Below, piece by piece: positions 9,701 through 22,068 of a DNA stretch of 64,000 nucleotides (positions within the stretch are counted from its first letter, which is position 1; each line of letters opens with the position of its first letter). The notes beneath the pieces were generated by a model, which was not told where the DNA came from, did not search any database, and saw nothing but the letters and a program-made list of their open reading frames with translations. This DNA comes from Dryomyza anilis. Lineage: Eukaryota; Arthropoda; Insecta; Diptera; Dryomyzidae. Both the position numbers and the translations under genes were made by a program. The stretch is from NCBI GenBank assembly GCA_951804985.1, contig OX638132.1:40520619-40584618 (forward strand), read 5' to 3'.

Positions 9701-12000
9701 CTTCTTCCCCCTTATTTTAAGAAACAAATATTATTAATTAAATAATAATAGTTTTTTCTTTTACATTGTTAATATCTTGATAAAATTCTTAGTGTAGATT
9801 ATTTTATTTTTAAAAATAAACAATTGTATATTAGATAAATAAATTCAAATTTAATGATTTTAAATTAAAAAAAAATTGTATTGGCCCAATTTTCTAATTA
9901 TTTGGCTGCATTAGCCCGCCTTTAATCTAAACATCTGAATTATAAAATGAAATTAAATACAAACATAACCTGATCCCGATGTTTTTAGTGTTGACTGCTG
10001 CTGCCACTCTTCGGTTGGTGGTTGCTGCGATTGCGTTGACTGTAGTGTTGTTGGCTGCACTTTATGTGTTTCTGCCACTGTTTCAACAAACATTGTTTTC
10101 ATCTTGCGTCTTGATATTCTTAGCTTTTAAAATTTGATGTATTCTATGTTGCTTTGTTTTTCAGGTAAATTGAATCGTACTTTGTTGAGAGCAGAAGATA
10201 ATTGATAATTTTGTAATTTTATATTTCCGAATATTAATACGGATTTGTCTTCTTTAAATGTTTTGAGAAATTTTCTTCTAGATAGTTTTTCTAGCGGAAT
10301 TGTCATCTTCAGTAATTGTAATTTTTATTTATACGTAGATGTTGTTATTTTGTTAGTTTGACGTTGTTGTACTATTATATTTCACTTGTTGTAACAATAT
10401 TCGAATACGTATATTCTTGGTTCTTATTGTTTTTAATTTTCGTCTTCTTCAAAATTTTTTAAGAAATTGTGTTCATTTGTTGAAGCGTGTGTGATTTAGT
10501 GTAATTGTGGTAACTTTGTTGATTTGTTAAATTTATTTTTGTAATCAGGTTCGCATTGACAGCTAAATAAGTGTATATGAAATAGCTCTTTCAACTTATT
10601 TACATAATGTTAGCGTGTTCTTTGAGCGATAACATTGTCATCTTTTATTTAGTATATATAAGATGTAAAATGTTGTTGCATTATCATGATAAAATAGTTG
10701 CAACTTTCTTTGCTGATTTGTCAAACTTCTACATCCATATCCATAGGGTAGCTCCTTTCTCTTAATTAAACATGTATTGATTGTTGTCGTCCGCGCCATA
10801 ACTCTCACATGTCGTTTTATCATTATTCTTTTGTACTTCATTACATTACCATTTCAGACCTTTTCCCAACAAAATTAAACGACCTTCTTTGGCAATTAAA
10901 ATTTCAGCATATTGTCTTTAACGTTAATTTTTATTGTTTGGTGGATTGCTTGTTGTTCTTCTTCGTGCATGTTTTACTTCTTTGTGCTTCGTCGTGGTTG
11001 GAGTACATTTGCAGAATCAGGATTATTATTAAAATACTTATTACTTGTTTACTATAACTTCATACTTAATTTAATTTAACATGATTTTTAATTTATATAG
11101 AATATTCAAATTTAATATATTCATTCTATGTTTATATTGAACATTTCATTTATTACATTCAATAAAATGTACATGTACTTTAGAAATCTTTAATTTTTCC
11201 ATAATATTTCATTACCACATGACTCAATGCTAGTCATTTTCAAAAATACTTAGCTATTTATTCATGCACTAATTTATTAATTTAAATATGCTTAATATAT
11301 GATAGTATTTTCAATCTTTCTTTTGCATAACAACTTTGGTACATTCAATACGTACATATATATATATATATATATTTTATGACCGTTAAATGATATTGGT
11401 TAAAACGTTTGCTAGTTTGTTTGTTTGTTTTCGTCGCTGCATTAACGTATCTCGTTTCATTTTCAGAGCATTAGTGCACTGGTTCTTACATGCAAAACGC
11501 TGAATTACATTTTATCACTTATAACTATACCTAAGCTCCTCACTTATATCTGTGCTCCCCTTCTGTTTGTGCTCCGCTTACGTCTGTCTGTATTTCATGT
11601 ACAACGATCTTTCTTTCATTTGTTTCGATTGACAATGCCCTTGACAATGAAATTGAGGTGCTGACCTATCTCAAATATAGTGGCAATGTATATTTTATTT
11701 CTTTTGCTAATTCGTACTGAAATCTTTGCTTAATAAATATCTAATATAATCTTGTAAATCACTTTATTCCTTTATTTATTTTCACCATTTCAAATTTTTT
11801 AGTACATGATTTAATGCTAGTAACCTTTTAAAATTAATACGTAGCTATTCCCTCATGCACTTATTTATTTGATTAAGATTTAAAAACATATTCCTAAAAA
11901 AAAAATTAACGTGGCATTTCTTTACCTTATATTGTTGTTTGCAATAGTATGCATTTCATTCTAACATGATTACGATTTATGATCATCATGAACTATTGGT
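9701..12000 (-). other. Gypsy copy II polypurine tract and 3' non-coding region
   Basis: The tract TTCTTCCCCCTTATTTTAA (purine-rich on the coding strand) begins at about 9,702 and is the plus-strand primer site next to the 3' LTR. The ~2.3 kb after it is the same AT-rich 3' region as in copies I and III, with a longer (TA)n run near 11,360. No long ORF or env gene is seen. Confidence 0.7.
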
Positions 12001-13263
12001 TCAGTTATTTATTTCTTTACATCTATTTATTGAATTGTGTAAAACTTCAAAATTATATGCTTTTAATAAGTTGTTATGGAATTTTTTCCCTTTTCCTTTG
12101 ATGGAAATCATTGTCGTTCCAGGACTTACTACCGATAGTACCTCATAGGGTCCTACCCATATGGGAGAAAATTTATTATTTCTATTTTGATTTTTTAATA
12201 ATATTTTATCGCCTACTTTAAATATTGTTGGGTGTAATGCGCTGTCATAGCTTTGTTTATATTTTTCTTTTGCTTTATCTTGATTTTGTCTCACGATTTC
12301 ATGTGTGCGTTGAATCTGATATTTTAATAATTTGTTGTAATCATCAGTATTATAAACTGGTGAACATTTACGTTTTAGATTAGTGGGCATATCAAACCCA
12401 TATAAAGTACGGAAAGGGGTTTGCCCTGTTGACATATGTACTGTGTTATTGTGCACGTGCATTGCCGAATTTAACCATTGGTCCCAGTTTGACCCATCTT
12501 CTTTTCCAAAACTTCGCAAATATTCTGCTAATGGTCGATGACTTCTTTCCAAAGATCCATTAGCTTGTGGATGATATGGCGTAATATGTAACTTTTTAAT
12601 TCCTAACAATTTACATGTATCTGAAAACAGTTTAGAGACGAAATTTGAACCATTGTCGGTAACTAATACTTTTGGAATATTTAAGCGCGTAATGATTTCG
12701 TCGTAAAATGCTTTCGCTACAGAGCTTGCTTCTGCGTCCGGTATAGCTACGCAACACATATATTTTGAAAAATCATCTTGAAATGTTAATATATATTTAT
12801 TTCCAGAGATAGTTTCTGGTAAAATTCCTACAAGATCCATGTATACTTTATCAAATGGTCTCACTGGCGTATCAGTAAGGACCATTGGCATTTTTGTAAG
12901 CCTAAAACTTTTATTTACTTGACAATTTTTTACGTAATCTTTTATTTGTTTCTGCATACCTTTCCACTTAAATTGTCTTCTGATTCTAAAATATGTTTTT
13001 ACTGCGCCCTGATGGCCTTCTAATGCGGAATCATGAAAATCTTTTATTACCGTTTTAATCTCTTCCGGATCAGTTAATAAGTGTGCAGAATTTGTTTCGT
13101 TATTTGCATCTGTAATTGTTTCATCTACGACCGGTGTACTAATTTGGGGCTTTGTTTTTGTAATTTGTTGATCTAATTTATTATGTGTAGTTTTAGAACG
13201 TGTTTGTACTGCTGTAATATCGAGTTGTATATATGGTATTCTGCTTAAAGCATCCGCGTTCAA
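12001..13263 (-). pseudogene. Gypsy copy II integrase (420 aa open frame)
   Basis: Same integrase as in copy I, with zinc-binding H-H-C-N, D,D,E core (MDLVG, VTDNGSNF, GSLERSH) and GPY/F-type C-terminus. The WDQWLNSAMH segment missing from copy I is present. One A is lost from the A run at 13,262-13,270 (7 instead of 8), which puts a stop at the RNase H/integrase join. The frame therefore starts only at MNADALS. This lesion is shared with copy III and not with copies 0 and I. Confidence 0.87.
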
Positions 13264-13881
13264 ATTTTTTTACCTGGTTTGTAAATTATTTCAAAATCAT
13301 ATTCTGACAACTTATGTCGGAAACGCGCAAGGCGGGATGTCTGATCTTTTAAGTTTGCAATACCTTTTAGGGGCTGATGATCTGTAATAATTTTAAATGG
13401 TCGCCCTAATAGGTATACTCTGAAATTCTTCGCCTTCCAACTTCGCCTTGCGACAGTACCGCGCCTATTGCTTCATTACTTGCATCAGTTGTAAGTAAAA
13501 AAGTTTTCGTAAAATCTGGATATGAGAGAATTGGTGATGGAATTATTGATTCTTTTAATTTAATAAATAAATTTTGACAATCGTCTGTCCATGTAAATTT
13601 AACGTCGTTTCTAAGTAAATTATTAATTGGTAATGATATTTTGGCCATTTTGCCTATGAATTTTCTGTAATAATTAATTAATCCCAAAAATGCTTGTACT
13701 TCTTTTCTATTTCTTGGCACCGGAATATTTTTCACGCATTCGACCTTAGAGGGGTCTGGCAGCGCACATAGTTCCGAACATTTATGTCCTAAATATACAA
13801 CTTCGCGACGTAAAAACTGACATTTTTCGGTATTTAATTTTAAATTATGTTCCCTTAATTTCTGTAATACATTACTTAATC
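13264..13881 (-). pseudogene. Gypsy copy II RT thumb and defective RNase H
   Basis: Open segment 13,735-13,406 (109 aa) covers the RT thumb (GLINYYRKFIGK) and the RNase H start (TTDASNEAIGAVLSQG). RNase H is then deleted and frameshifted as in the other copies. A Ser-to-Leu change (CQNLFIK against CQNSFIK) is shared with copy III only. Confidence 0.8.
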
Positions 13882-13883
13882 TA

Positions 13884-14420
13884 CACTCTCAGAAATATAT
13901 TGTTACTTTTTAACAATATGTGATTGTCATTTCATTATACAGTGATTATGTGGCACCTCTATTTTCTGGCATTCAAATATATGTCAATTTATTGTTTTTA
14001 TTTATTTCAAAAATTCAAACAAAATGTAAGTTATATTTTTACAATTTTATTATTCAATATTTATTGAACGTATGTGCATTTTGTGTAGATATGGGAGCCA
14101 CCAAATAAAACGTTTGACGGTAGTGGGAAGTAAACCCTTTCTGGATAATGCATGCGAGTACTATATAGTGCGACTGTTCTGCTATCCAACAATGCTAAAG
14201 CCCACTTCTGCCTTTCACATTTGCGTTAAGCTATTGACGACGATCAAATCTACCCAAGACTTGCAGAAGATGTTCTGTTAGTGTACATTTCTGCACTATA
14301 AATAATTGTTTGCTAATAAAAATTATAAAAATATTCGTGTGAAATTTTTTATCTTATTAAATGACAATGTCGATTGTTATTCTTAAACAATCGAATGAAG
14401 TTTTAATATAACAATCTGAT
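13884..14420. mobile_element. MITE family 1, right end missing (537 bp)
   Basis: Starts with the CACTCTCAGAAATATATTG repeat at the same gypsy base as the complete copies. It stops at ...ACAATCTGAT, about 100 bp before its right end, and joins directly to the gypsy insertion-site flank (TTTTTTGTTTG...). It shares with copy III a 5-nt loss (GGTAGTGGGAAG) relative to copy I. Confidence 0.85.
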
Positions 14421-14580
14421 ATTTTTTGTTTGTTTTTAAACATCAATATGTTCAAAAGATGGCGTAGGTAGAAAATGCTGCACAACATTTCCAACTCCGT
14501 CAGTCGATAAATTATCGCATTAAGATGAGCATTTACGTTGTATTTAGATTTGATTAGCATTTTCTGTGTTTCGAAACATA
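14421..14580. other. Flank of gypsy insertion site
   Basis: The same non-element DNA as 8,369-8,528. It directly follows the truncated MITE 1 junction. No gene is seen. Confidence 0.6.
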
Positions 14581-15416
14581 CACTAAGAAAACAATATGTT
14601 TATGAAAGTCTTGCTGCAACTATCCTTTTAAATTTACGCCTTGTAGCATATATTTAAACATCCCATAAGTATCAATAAAGTTGCAGCAAAACTATTAATA
14701 TTTTATAAATATGACATATATGAAGATAGTTACGAGATGTTTGCACAACAGCAATGAAAAATGAGATATTTACAGTCTAGTGATAGCAAAAAACCTGAGT
14801 TCTTGGACATTTGCATCAACACTTTTGTGGTATTTTGACATTTGACTACTACAAAAAAGGAAAATGGCGTACATTTTCCTTACGCTCGATTTATCCACAA
14901 CAAAAATAGTGTAAAAAAGTGTCAACTCAAATATTACATTTTAATGGTAAAAGTGAAAATAAAAAAATTCCTGGGATTGAACTTATCAAGAAGTGATGGA
15001 AAATTATTTCTTTTCAGAGTTTGCTTTGATGACAGCATCGCTGGTTCTTCCGCGAAGATTTCTGAAGTCGTTGTACAATTTTACCTTCAAAGGATTTATA
15101 AACACGATGGCGATGTATAACCAAAATACTGTTTTAATTCTAGAATAAATATAAATTCATTTTATTTTAATTCAATAAAAATTACTCCGTGAATTCTAAT
15201 GAAGTACCTTTTCCAAATATTCCGCAACTATCTTCATATTTGTAAGATGTTTAATTGATGGTTACTATAAATAATCGTAAATTTGAAAGATGGTTGCTAG
15301 CAATATTTATCGTATTTGTCGGATGTTTGAGAAATGGTTGTCTCAAACACGATCTAAAGAATTTATAAATAACTTGATATTTAGGGCTGTGATATTTCAT
15401 CTTTGTTTTCTTAGTG
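14581..15416. mobile_element. MITE family 3 (836 bp), TA-flanked
   Basis: Near-identical to 8,529-9,364, with the same ends and TA flanks (14,579-14,580 and 15,417-15,418). It lies 10 bp from the gypsy target duplication (CAAG at 15,427-15,430), so it is a fixed part of the insertion-site flank and was copied with it. Confidence 0.87.
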
Positions 15417-15430
15417 TAGTTTTAAGCAAG

Positions 15431-16058
15431 TGTTGTAATTAAAATGTCCGTTGCTTAGGCGTGAGGCCAAATGTCGCAACGTTCCATTTATAATTACCCA
15501 TGATGTCCTACCAGAGAATGTCCAACGTTGAAATTCCATTTTTATTAACCGAAATAATTCAAACAAGTCTTTTTTCCAAGACATACTTTTATTTAATTGA
15601 AAGTTCTATTTTAATATTAACATTATTGTTTAACTTATAAAAGAAACACGTCTGCACTCTAAGGCAGTTAAAATCATATCCAACTTAAAATATATTCTTA
15701 ACCTCTACTCATCACCTCGGTCGCACCAATATTTACGAACACCAGATCTGAGTGTCATCATATTGTGAAATAAATAATTCGTATTGGGGTGATCGTGAGA
15801 AAAACTTCTATGTGCTTTAGTTCCCTGTACGCCGCATGCAGGTGCTACCTGATGAGGCTTACAATACATTTGTTGTTGTCATCATATGTGTATAAGAGTA
15901 AGTGTATCAAATAAGTGTATGAGAAAAATACGAATGCATACATAACAGTAAGCATTTTTGGTGTTACATTATTATGATTAATATGAATATGCTATTGTGC
16001 TTACTGGCGATGTGCAGATTTTTCAAATTAAAAGAAAAAGTATTTCTGATGTACAACA
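15431..16058 (-). repeat. Gypsy 3' LTR (628 bp)
   Basis: Begins TGTTGTAATTAAAATG and ends TGATGTACAACA in plus orientation. It matches the 5' LTR at 30,327-30,964 closely; the 5' LTR has an extra ~10 bp (TTACAACCAA near 30,760) and scattered substitutions. A polypurine tract abuts its 16,058 side and CAAG abuts its 15,431 side. Confidence 0.93.
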
Positions 16059-16078
16059 TTCTTCCCCCTTATTTTAAG
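16059..16078 (-). promoter_or_regulatory. Polypurine tract of gypsy copy III
   Basis: On the minus strand this reads as an unbroken A/G-rich run with a G5 core, directly before the TGTTG start of the 3' LTR. This is the usual plus-strand DNA primer site of LTR retroelements. Confidence 0.85.
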
Positions 16079-18128
16079 AAACAAATATTATTAATTAAAT
16101 AATAATAGTTTTTTCTTTTACATTGTTAATATCTTGATAAAATTCTTAGTGTAGATTATTTTATTTTTAAAAATAAACAATTGTATATTACATAGTGGAG
16201 ATAAATAAATTCAAATTTAATGATTTTAAATTAAAAAAAAAATGGTATTGGCCCAATTTTCTAATTATTTGGCTGCATTAGCCCGCCTTTAATCTAAACA
16301 TCTGAATTATAAAATGAAATTAAATACAAACATAACCTGATCCCGATGTTTTTAGTGTTGACTGCTGCTGCCACTCTTCGGTTGGTGGTTGCTGCGATTG
16401 CGTTGACTGTAGTGTTGTTGCCTGCACTTTATGTGTTTCTGCCACTGTTTCAACAAACATTGTTTTCATCTTGCGTCTTGATATTCTTAGCTTTTAAAAT
16501 TTGATGTATTCTATGTTGCGTTGTTTTTCAGGTAAATTGAATCGTACTTTGTTGAGAGCAGAAGATAATTGATAATTTTGTAATTTTATATTTCTGAATA
16601 TTAATACGGATTTGTCTTCTTTAAATGTTTTGAGAAATTTTCTTCTTAGATAGTTTTTCTAGCGGAATTGTCATCTTCAGTAATTGTAATTTTTATTTAT
16701 ACGTAGATGTTGTTATTTTGTTAGTTTGACGTTGTTGTACTATTATATTTCACTTGTTGTAACCATATTCGAATACGTATATTCTTTGTTCTTATTGTTT
16801 TTAATTTTCGTCTTCTTCAAAATTTTTTAAGAAATTGTGTTCATTTGTTGAAGCGTGTGTGATTTAGTGTAATTGTGGTAACTTTGTTGATTTGTTAAAT
16901 TTATTTTTGTAATCAGGTTCGCATTGACAGCTAAATAAGTGTATATGGAATAGCTCTTTCATCTTATTTACATAATGTTAGCGTGTTCTTTGAGCGATAA
17001 AATTGTCATCTTTTATTTTGTATATATAAGATGTCAAATGTTGTTGCATTATTATGATAAAATAGTTGCAACTTTCTTTGCTGATTTGTCAAACTTCTAC
17101 ATCCATATCCATAGGGTAGCTCCTTTCTCTTAATTAAACATGTATTGATTGTTGTCGTCCGCGCCATAACTCTCACATGTCGTTTTCATTATTCTTTTGT
17201 ACTTCATTACATTACCATTTCAGACCTTTTCCCAACAAAATTAAACGACCTTCTTTGGCAATTAAAATTTCAGCATATTGTCTTTAACGTTAATATTCAA
17301 ATTTAATATATTCATTGTATGTTTATATTGAACATTTCATTTATTACATTCAATAAAATGTACATGTACTTTAGAAATATTTAATTTTTCCATAATATTT
17401 TATTACCACATGACTCAATGCTAGTCATTTTCAAAAATACTTAGCTATTTATTCATGCACTAATTTATTAATTTAAATGTGCTTAATATATATATATATA
17501 TATTTTATGACCGTTAAATGATCTTGGTTAAAACGTTTGCTAGTTTGTTTGTTAGTTTTTGTCGCTGCATTAACGTATCTCGTTATATTTTCAGAGCATT
17601 AGTGCACTGGTTCCTACATGCAAAACGCTGAATTACATTTTATCACTTATAACTATACCTAAGCTCCTCACTTATATCTGTGCTCCCCTTCTGTTTGTGC
17701 TCCGCTTACGTCTGTCTGTATTTCATGTACAACGATCTTTCTTTCATTTGTTTCGATTGACAATGCCCTTGACAATGAAATTGAGGTGCTGACCTATCTC
17801 AAATATAGTGGCAATGTATATTTTATTTCTTTTGCTAATTCGTACTGAAATCTTTGCTTAATAAATATCTAATATAATCTTGTAAATCACTTTATTCCTT
17901 TATTTATTTTCACCATTACAAATTTTTTAGTACATGATTTAATGCTAGTAACCTTTTAAAATTAATACGTAGCTATTCCCTCATGCACTTATTTATTTGA
18001 TTAAGATTTAAAAACATATTCCTAAAAAAAAAATTAACGCGGCATTTCTTTACCTTATATTGTTGTTTGCAATAGTATGCATTTCATTCTAACATGATTA
18101 CGATTTATGATCATCATGAACTATTGGT
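16079..18128 (-). other. Gypsy copy III 3' non-coding region
   Basis: The AT-rich stretch between polypurine tract and integrase stop, as in copies I and II but lacking about 190 bp around 17,294 (AACGTTAAT joins ATTCAAATT). It has a (TA)n tract near 17,490. No env-like frame is seen. Confidence 0.7.
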
Positions 18129-19385
18129 TCAGTTATTTATTTCTTTACATCTATTTATTGAATTGTGTAAAACTTCAAAATTATATGCTTTTAATAAGTT
18201 GTTATGGAATTTTTTCCCTTTTCCTATGATGGAAATCATTGTCGTTCCAGGACTTACTACCGATAGTACCTCATAGGGTCCTACCCATATGGGAGAAAAT
18301 TTATTCTTTCTATTTTGATTTTTTAATAATATTTTATCGCCTACTTTAAATATTGTTGGGTGTAATGCGCTGTCATAGCTTTGTTTATATTTTTCTTTTG
18401 CTTTATCTTGATTTTGTCTCACGATTTCATGTGTGCGTTGAATCTGATATTTTAATAATTTGTTGTAATCATTATAAACTGGTGAACATTTACGTTTTAG
18501 ATTAGTGGGCATATCAAACCCATATAAAGTACGGAAAGGGGTTTGCCCTGTTGACATATGTACTGTGTTATTGTGCACGTGCATTGCCGAATTTAACCAT
18601 TGGTCCCAGTTTGACCCATCTTCTTTTCCAAAACTTCGCAAATATTCTGCTAATGGTCGATGGCTTCTTTCCAAAGATCCATTAGCTTGTGGATGATATG
18701 GCGTAATATGTAACTTTTTAATTCCTAACAATTTACATGTATCTGAAAACAGTTTAGAGACGAAATTTGAACCATTGTCGGTAACTAATACTTTTGGAAT
18801 ATTTAAGCGCGTAATGATTTCGTCGTAAAATGCTTTCGCTACAGAGCTTGCTTCTGCGTCCGGTATAGCTACGCAACACATATATTTTGAAAAATCATCT
18901 TGAAATGTTAATATATATTTATTTCCAGAGATAGTTTCTGGTAAAATTCCTACAAGATCCATGTATACTTTATCAAATGGTCTCACTGGCGTATCAGTAA
19001 GGACCATTGGCATTTTTGTAAGCCTAAAACTTTTATTTACTTGACAATTTTTTACGTAATCTTTTATTTGTTTCTGCATACCTTTCCACTTAAATTGTCT
19101 TCTGATTCTAAAATATGTTTTTACTGCGCCCTGATGGCCTTCTAATGCGGAATCATGAAAATCTTTTATTACCGTTTTAATCTCTTCCGGATCAGTTAAT
19201 AAGTGTGCAGAATTTGTTTCGTTATTTGCATCTGTAATTGTTTCATCTACGACCGGTGTACTAATTTGGGGCTTTGTTTTTGTAATTTGTTGATCTAATT
19301 TATTATGTGTAGTTTTAGAACGTGTTTGTACTGCTGTAATATCGAGTTGTATATATGGTATTCTGCTTAAAGCATCCGCGTTCAA
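18129..19385 (-). pseudogene. Gypsy copy III integrase (418 aa open frame)
   Basis: Integrase with the H-H-C-N finger, D,D,E core (MDLVG, VTDNGSNF, GSLERSH) and a GPYEV C-terminal module. It shares the 7-A frameshift upstream of MNADALS with copy II. It lacks two residues (SPVYNDYNK where copies I and II read SPVYNTDDYNK), the result of a 6-nt loss near 18,472. Confidence 0.88.
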
Positions 19386-20003
19386 ATTTTTTTACCTGGT
19401 TTGTAAATTATTTCAAAATCATATTCTGACAACTTATGTCGGAAACGCGCAAGGCGGGATGTCTGATCTTTTAAGTTTGCAATACCTTTTAGGGGCTGAT
19501 GATCTGTAATAATTTTAAATGGTCGCCCTAATAGGTATACTCTGAAATTCTTCGCCTTCCAACTTCGCCTTGCGACAGTACCGCGCCTATTGCTTCATTA
19601 CTTGCATCAGTTGTAAGTAAAAAAGTTTTCGTAAAATCTGGATATGAGAGAATTGGTGATGGAATTATTGATTCTTTTAATTTAATAAATAAATTTTGAC
19701 AATCGTCTGTCCATGTAAATTTAACGTCGTTTCTAAGTAAATTATTAATTGGTAATGATATTTTGGCCATTTTGCCTATGAATTTTCTGTAATAATTAAT
19801 TAATCCCAAAAATGCTTGTACTTCTTTTCTATTTCTTGGCACCGGAATATTTTTCACGCATTCGACCTTAGAGGGGTCTGGCAGCGCACATAGTTCCGAA
19901 CATTTATGTCCTAAATATACAACTTCGCGACGTAAAAACTGACATTTTTCGGTATTTAATTTTAAATTATGTTCCCTTAATTTCTGTAATACATTACTTA
20001 ATC
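19386..20003 (-). pseudogene. Gypsy copy III RT thumb and defective RNase H
   Basis: Open segment 19,857-19,528 encodes the RT thumb and the start of RNase H, with the family-wide RNase H deletion and frameshift after VLSQGE. The MITE at 20,006 interrupts RT just upstream in the reading direction. Confidence 0.8.
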
Positions 20004-20005
20004 TA

Positions 20006-20642
20006 CACTCTCAGAAATATATTGTTACTTTTTAACAATATGTGATTGTCATTTCATTATACAGTGATTATGTGGCACCTCTATTTTCTGGCATTCAAAT
20101 ATATGTCAATTTATTGTTTTTATTTATTTCAAAAATTCAAACAAAATGTAAGTTATATTTTTACAATTTTATTATTCAATATTTATTGAACGTATGTGCA
20201 TTTTGTGTAGATATGGGAGCCACCAAATAAAACGTTTGACGGTAGTGGGAAGTAAACCCTTTCTGGATAATGCATGCGAGTACTATATAGTGCGACTGTT
20301 CTGCTATCCAACAATGCTAAAGCCCACTTCTGCCTTTCACATTTGCGTTAAGCTATTGACGACGATCAAATCTACCCAAGACTTGCAGAAGATGTTCTGT
20401 TAGTGTACATTTCTGCACTATAAATAATTGTTTGCTAATAAAAATTATTAAAATATTCGAGTGAAATTTTTTATCTTATTAAATGACAATGTCGATTGTT
20501 ATTCTTAAACAATCGAATGAAGTTTTAATATAACAATCTGATTGCCAAACCGAAAATAATTTGACAATCTGATCATGAGATCTATTTTGAACATAGAAAT
20601 TGTTACAATATTGTCGGAAATGACAATATATTTCTGAGAGTG
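20006..20642. mobile_element. MITE family 1, complete copy (637 bp), TA-flanked
   Basis: Same inverted repeats and TA flanks (20,004-20,005 and 20,643-20,644) as the copy at 5,574, at the homologous gypsy position. This shows the MITE was in the element before the local duplications. It carries the same intron-like and exon-like core (frame 20,194-20,403). Confidence 0.88.
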
Positions 20643-20644
20643 TA

Positions 20645-21855
20645 TGCTCATTCACTTAATTCATCGCCATCTAAGTGAAAAACGCCATGATAAGAAATAC
20701 TCAAATTTTGTAAAAATTTTTTCCATATACAACTATGTCATCGAGATACACAAAACAATCGATACCCTGTAAACCTGTTAATATGTGGTTCATTATTCTT
20801 TGAAAAGTGGCAGGTGCACCTGTTAAACAAAATGGCATTCTATTAAATTCAAAATGTCCAAGTTCCGTACTTTCATCTACTAAGACCTAATAATAACCAC
20901 TTGCTAAATCTAATGTTGAAAAGTATCTACTATGCCCTAGCTGATCTAATATCTCGTCTATACGGGGAATCGGAAATACTTGTTTTATTGTTACATCATT
21001 TAGTCTACGAAAATCTATTACTAGTCTCCATTTCTTGCTACCGTCCTTATTGCTCTTTTTTGGTACTAACAATAACGGTGAATTCCAAGGTGAGGTTCTT
21101 GGAGATATAATGCCGTCATCTAACATTTTTACTACTTGTCTATTAATTTCTTCCCTATGTGTATGTGGAAGTTTATATTGTTTCTGATTAATTGGTGGTT
21201 GGTTCCACTGTGTAGTTATTTCATGTTTAAAGGCTGGCGTGTATGTTAATTCATCGCCATCTAAGTGAAAAACGCCATGATAAGAAATACTCAAATTTTG
21301 TAAAAATGTAATTTCGTCTTTATTTAAAGTTTCGTCAGTTTTAATTTCCATTAATAATCTGTTAATTCTATTTGTTACATTTACTGAATTTACGCTATTT
21401 ATTGTAGAATTTTTGGTATACGATTCTTTATACTGATTATAATTCGAAAACTTTGGTTTAAATTTGTTGTCTATTAGAATTTCTTTTTCTGTAGCATATA
21501 ATATTGAAACATAAATTCTATTCTTGCTAACATTTGATAGGCTTTCGCCTAAATATACACCTGGAGAAATTTCTTGCTTATGTATTAATACGAATGGAAT
21601 TTTTGTTTTTAAAGGTAATGATACTATTTTCGCGGTTCTCGCTTGAATTTTAATGGGTTGGTTGTAAAACATGTTTTGTATTTCTGTCTGTGTTTTCATT
21701 GGTAGTTTTATAATTTGATTTTTATCTTTATCAAAGAACGTTATCGTTTTGTCTATCGCATTTGTTATAGATCGATTCCATAAATTGTCACGTCCGATTA
21801 TTCTGTCTGCTGGTACTCCTTGTTCAAGTAACACTACGTGTAGCATTAAACTTAA
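20645..21855 (-). pseudogene. Gypsy copy III RT core and protease C-terminal part
   Basis: The frame 21,846-20,887 covers the protease end (IIGRDNLW), a linker and RT motifs ([38 protein letters not shown]), then an in-frame TAG at about 20,885. RT continues in the same sense to an intact YLDD (20,737-20,748) with VVYGK after it. Directly after YLDD the sequence is replaced by a 62-bp copy of a piece of its own upstream pol. The upstream protease half lies on the other side of the LINE at 21,856-27,238. Confidence 0.87.
20656..20717. repeat. 62-bp templated insertion copied from 21,246-21,307
   Basis: These 62 bases are identical and in the same orientation as 21,246-21,307, 590 bp away in the same element. 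Copy I has the normal RT sequence here (GTTCGCTTAAA near 6,225). The insert therefore replaces a few bases and breaks RT, as expected for DNA break repair that copied nearby template. Confidence 0.88.
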
Positions 21856-22068
21856 ACCCCACGTGGTGGTTACCTTGACGTGGTGTGGGGGCTTAAGTTA
21901 CAATGACTCAATAAGGCTAAGCTGACGGAAACTTTTTTTTTTTTTTTTTAAGTTTCTGGTAGGGTCACCCTTGTCAGACAGGCTTGTGATGAGTAATGAA
22001 CTAAATACTACCATAGTCTTTTTTATTGGTGGGGTGGCAGACTCTAAAGAAACCCCTATACCACCGCG

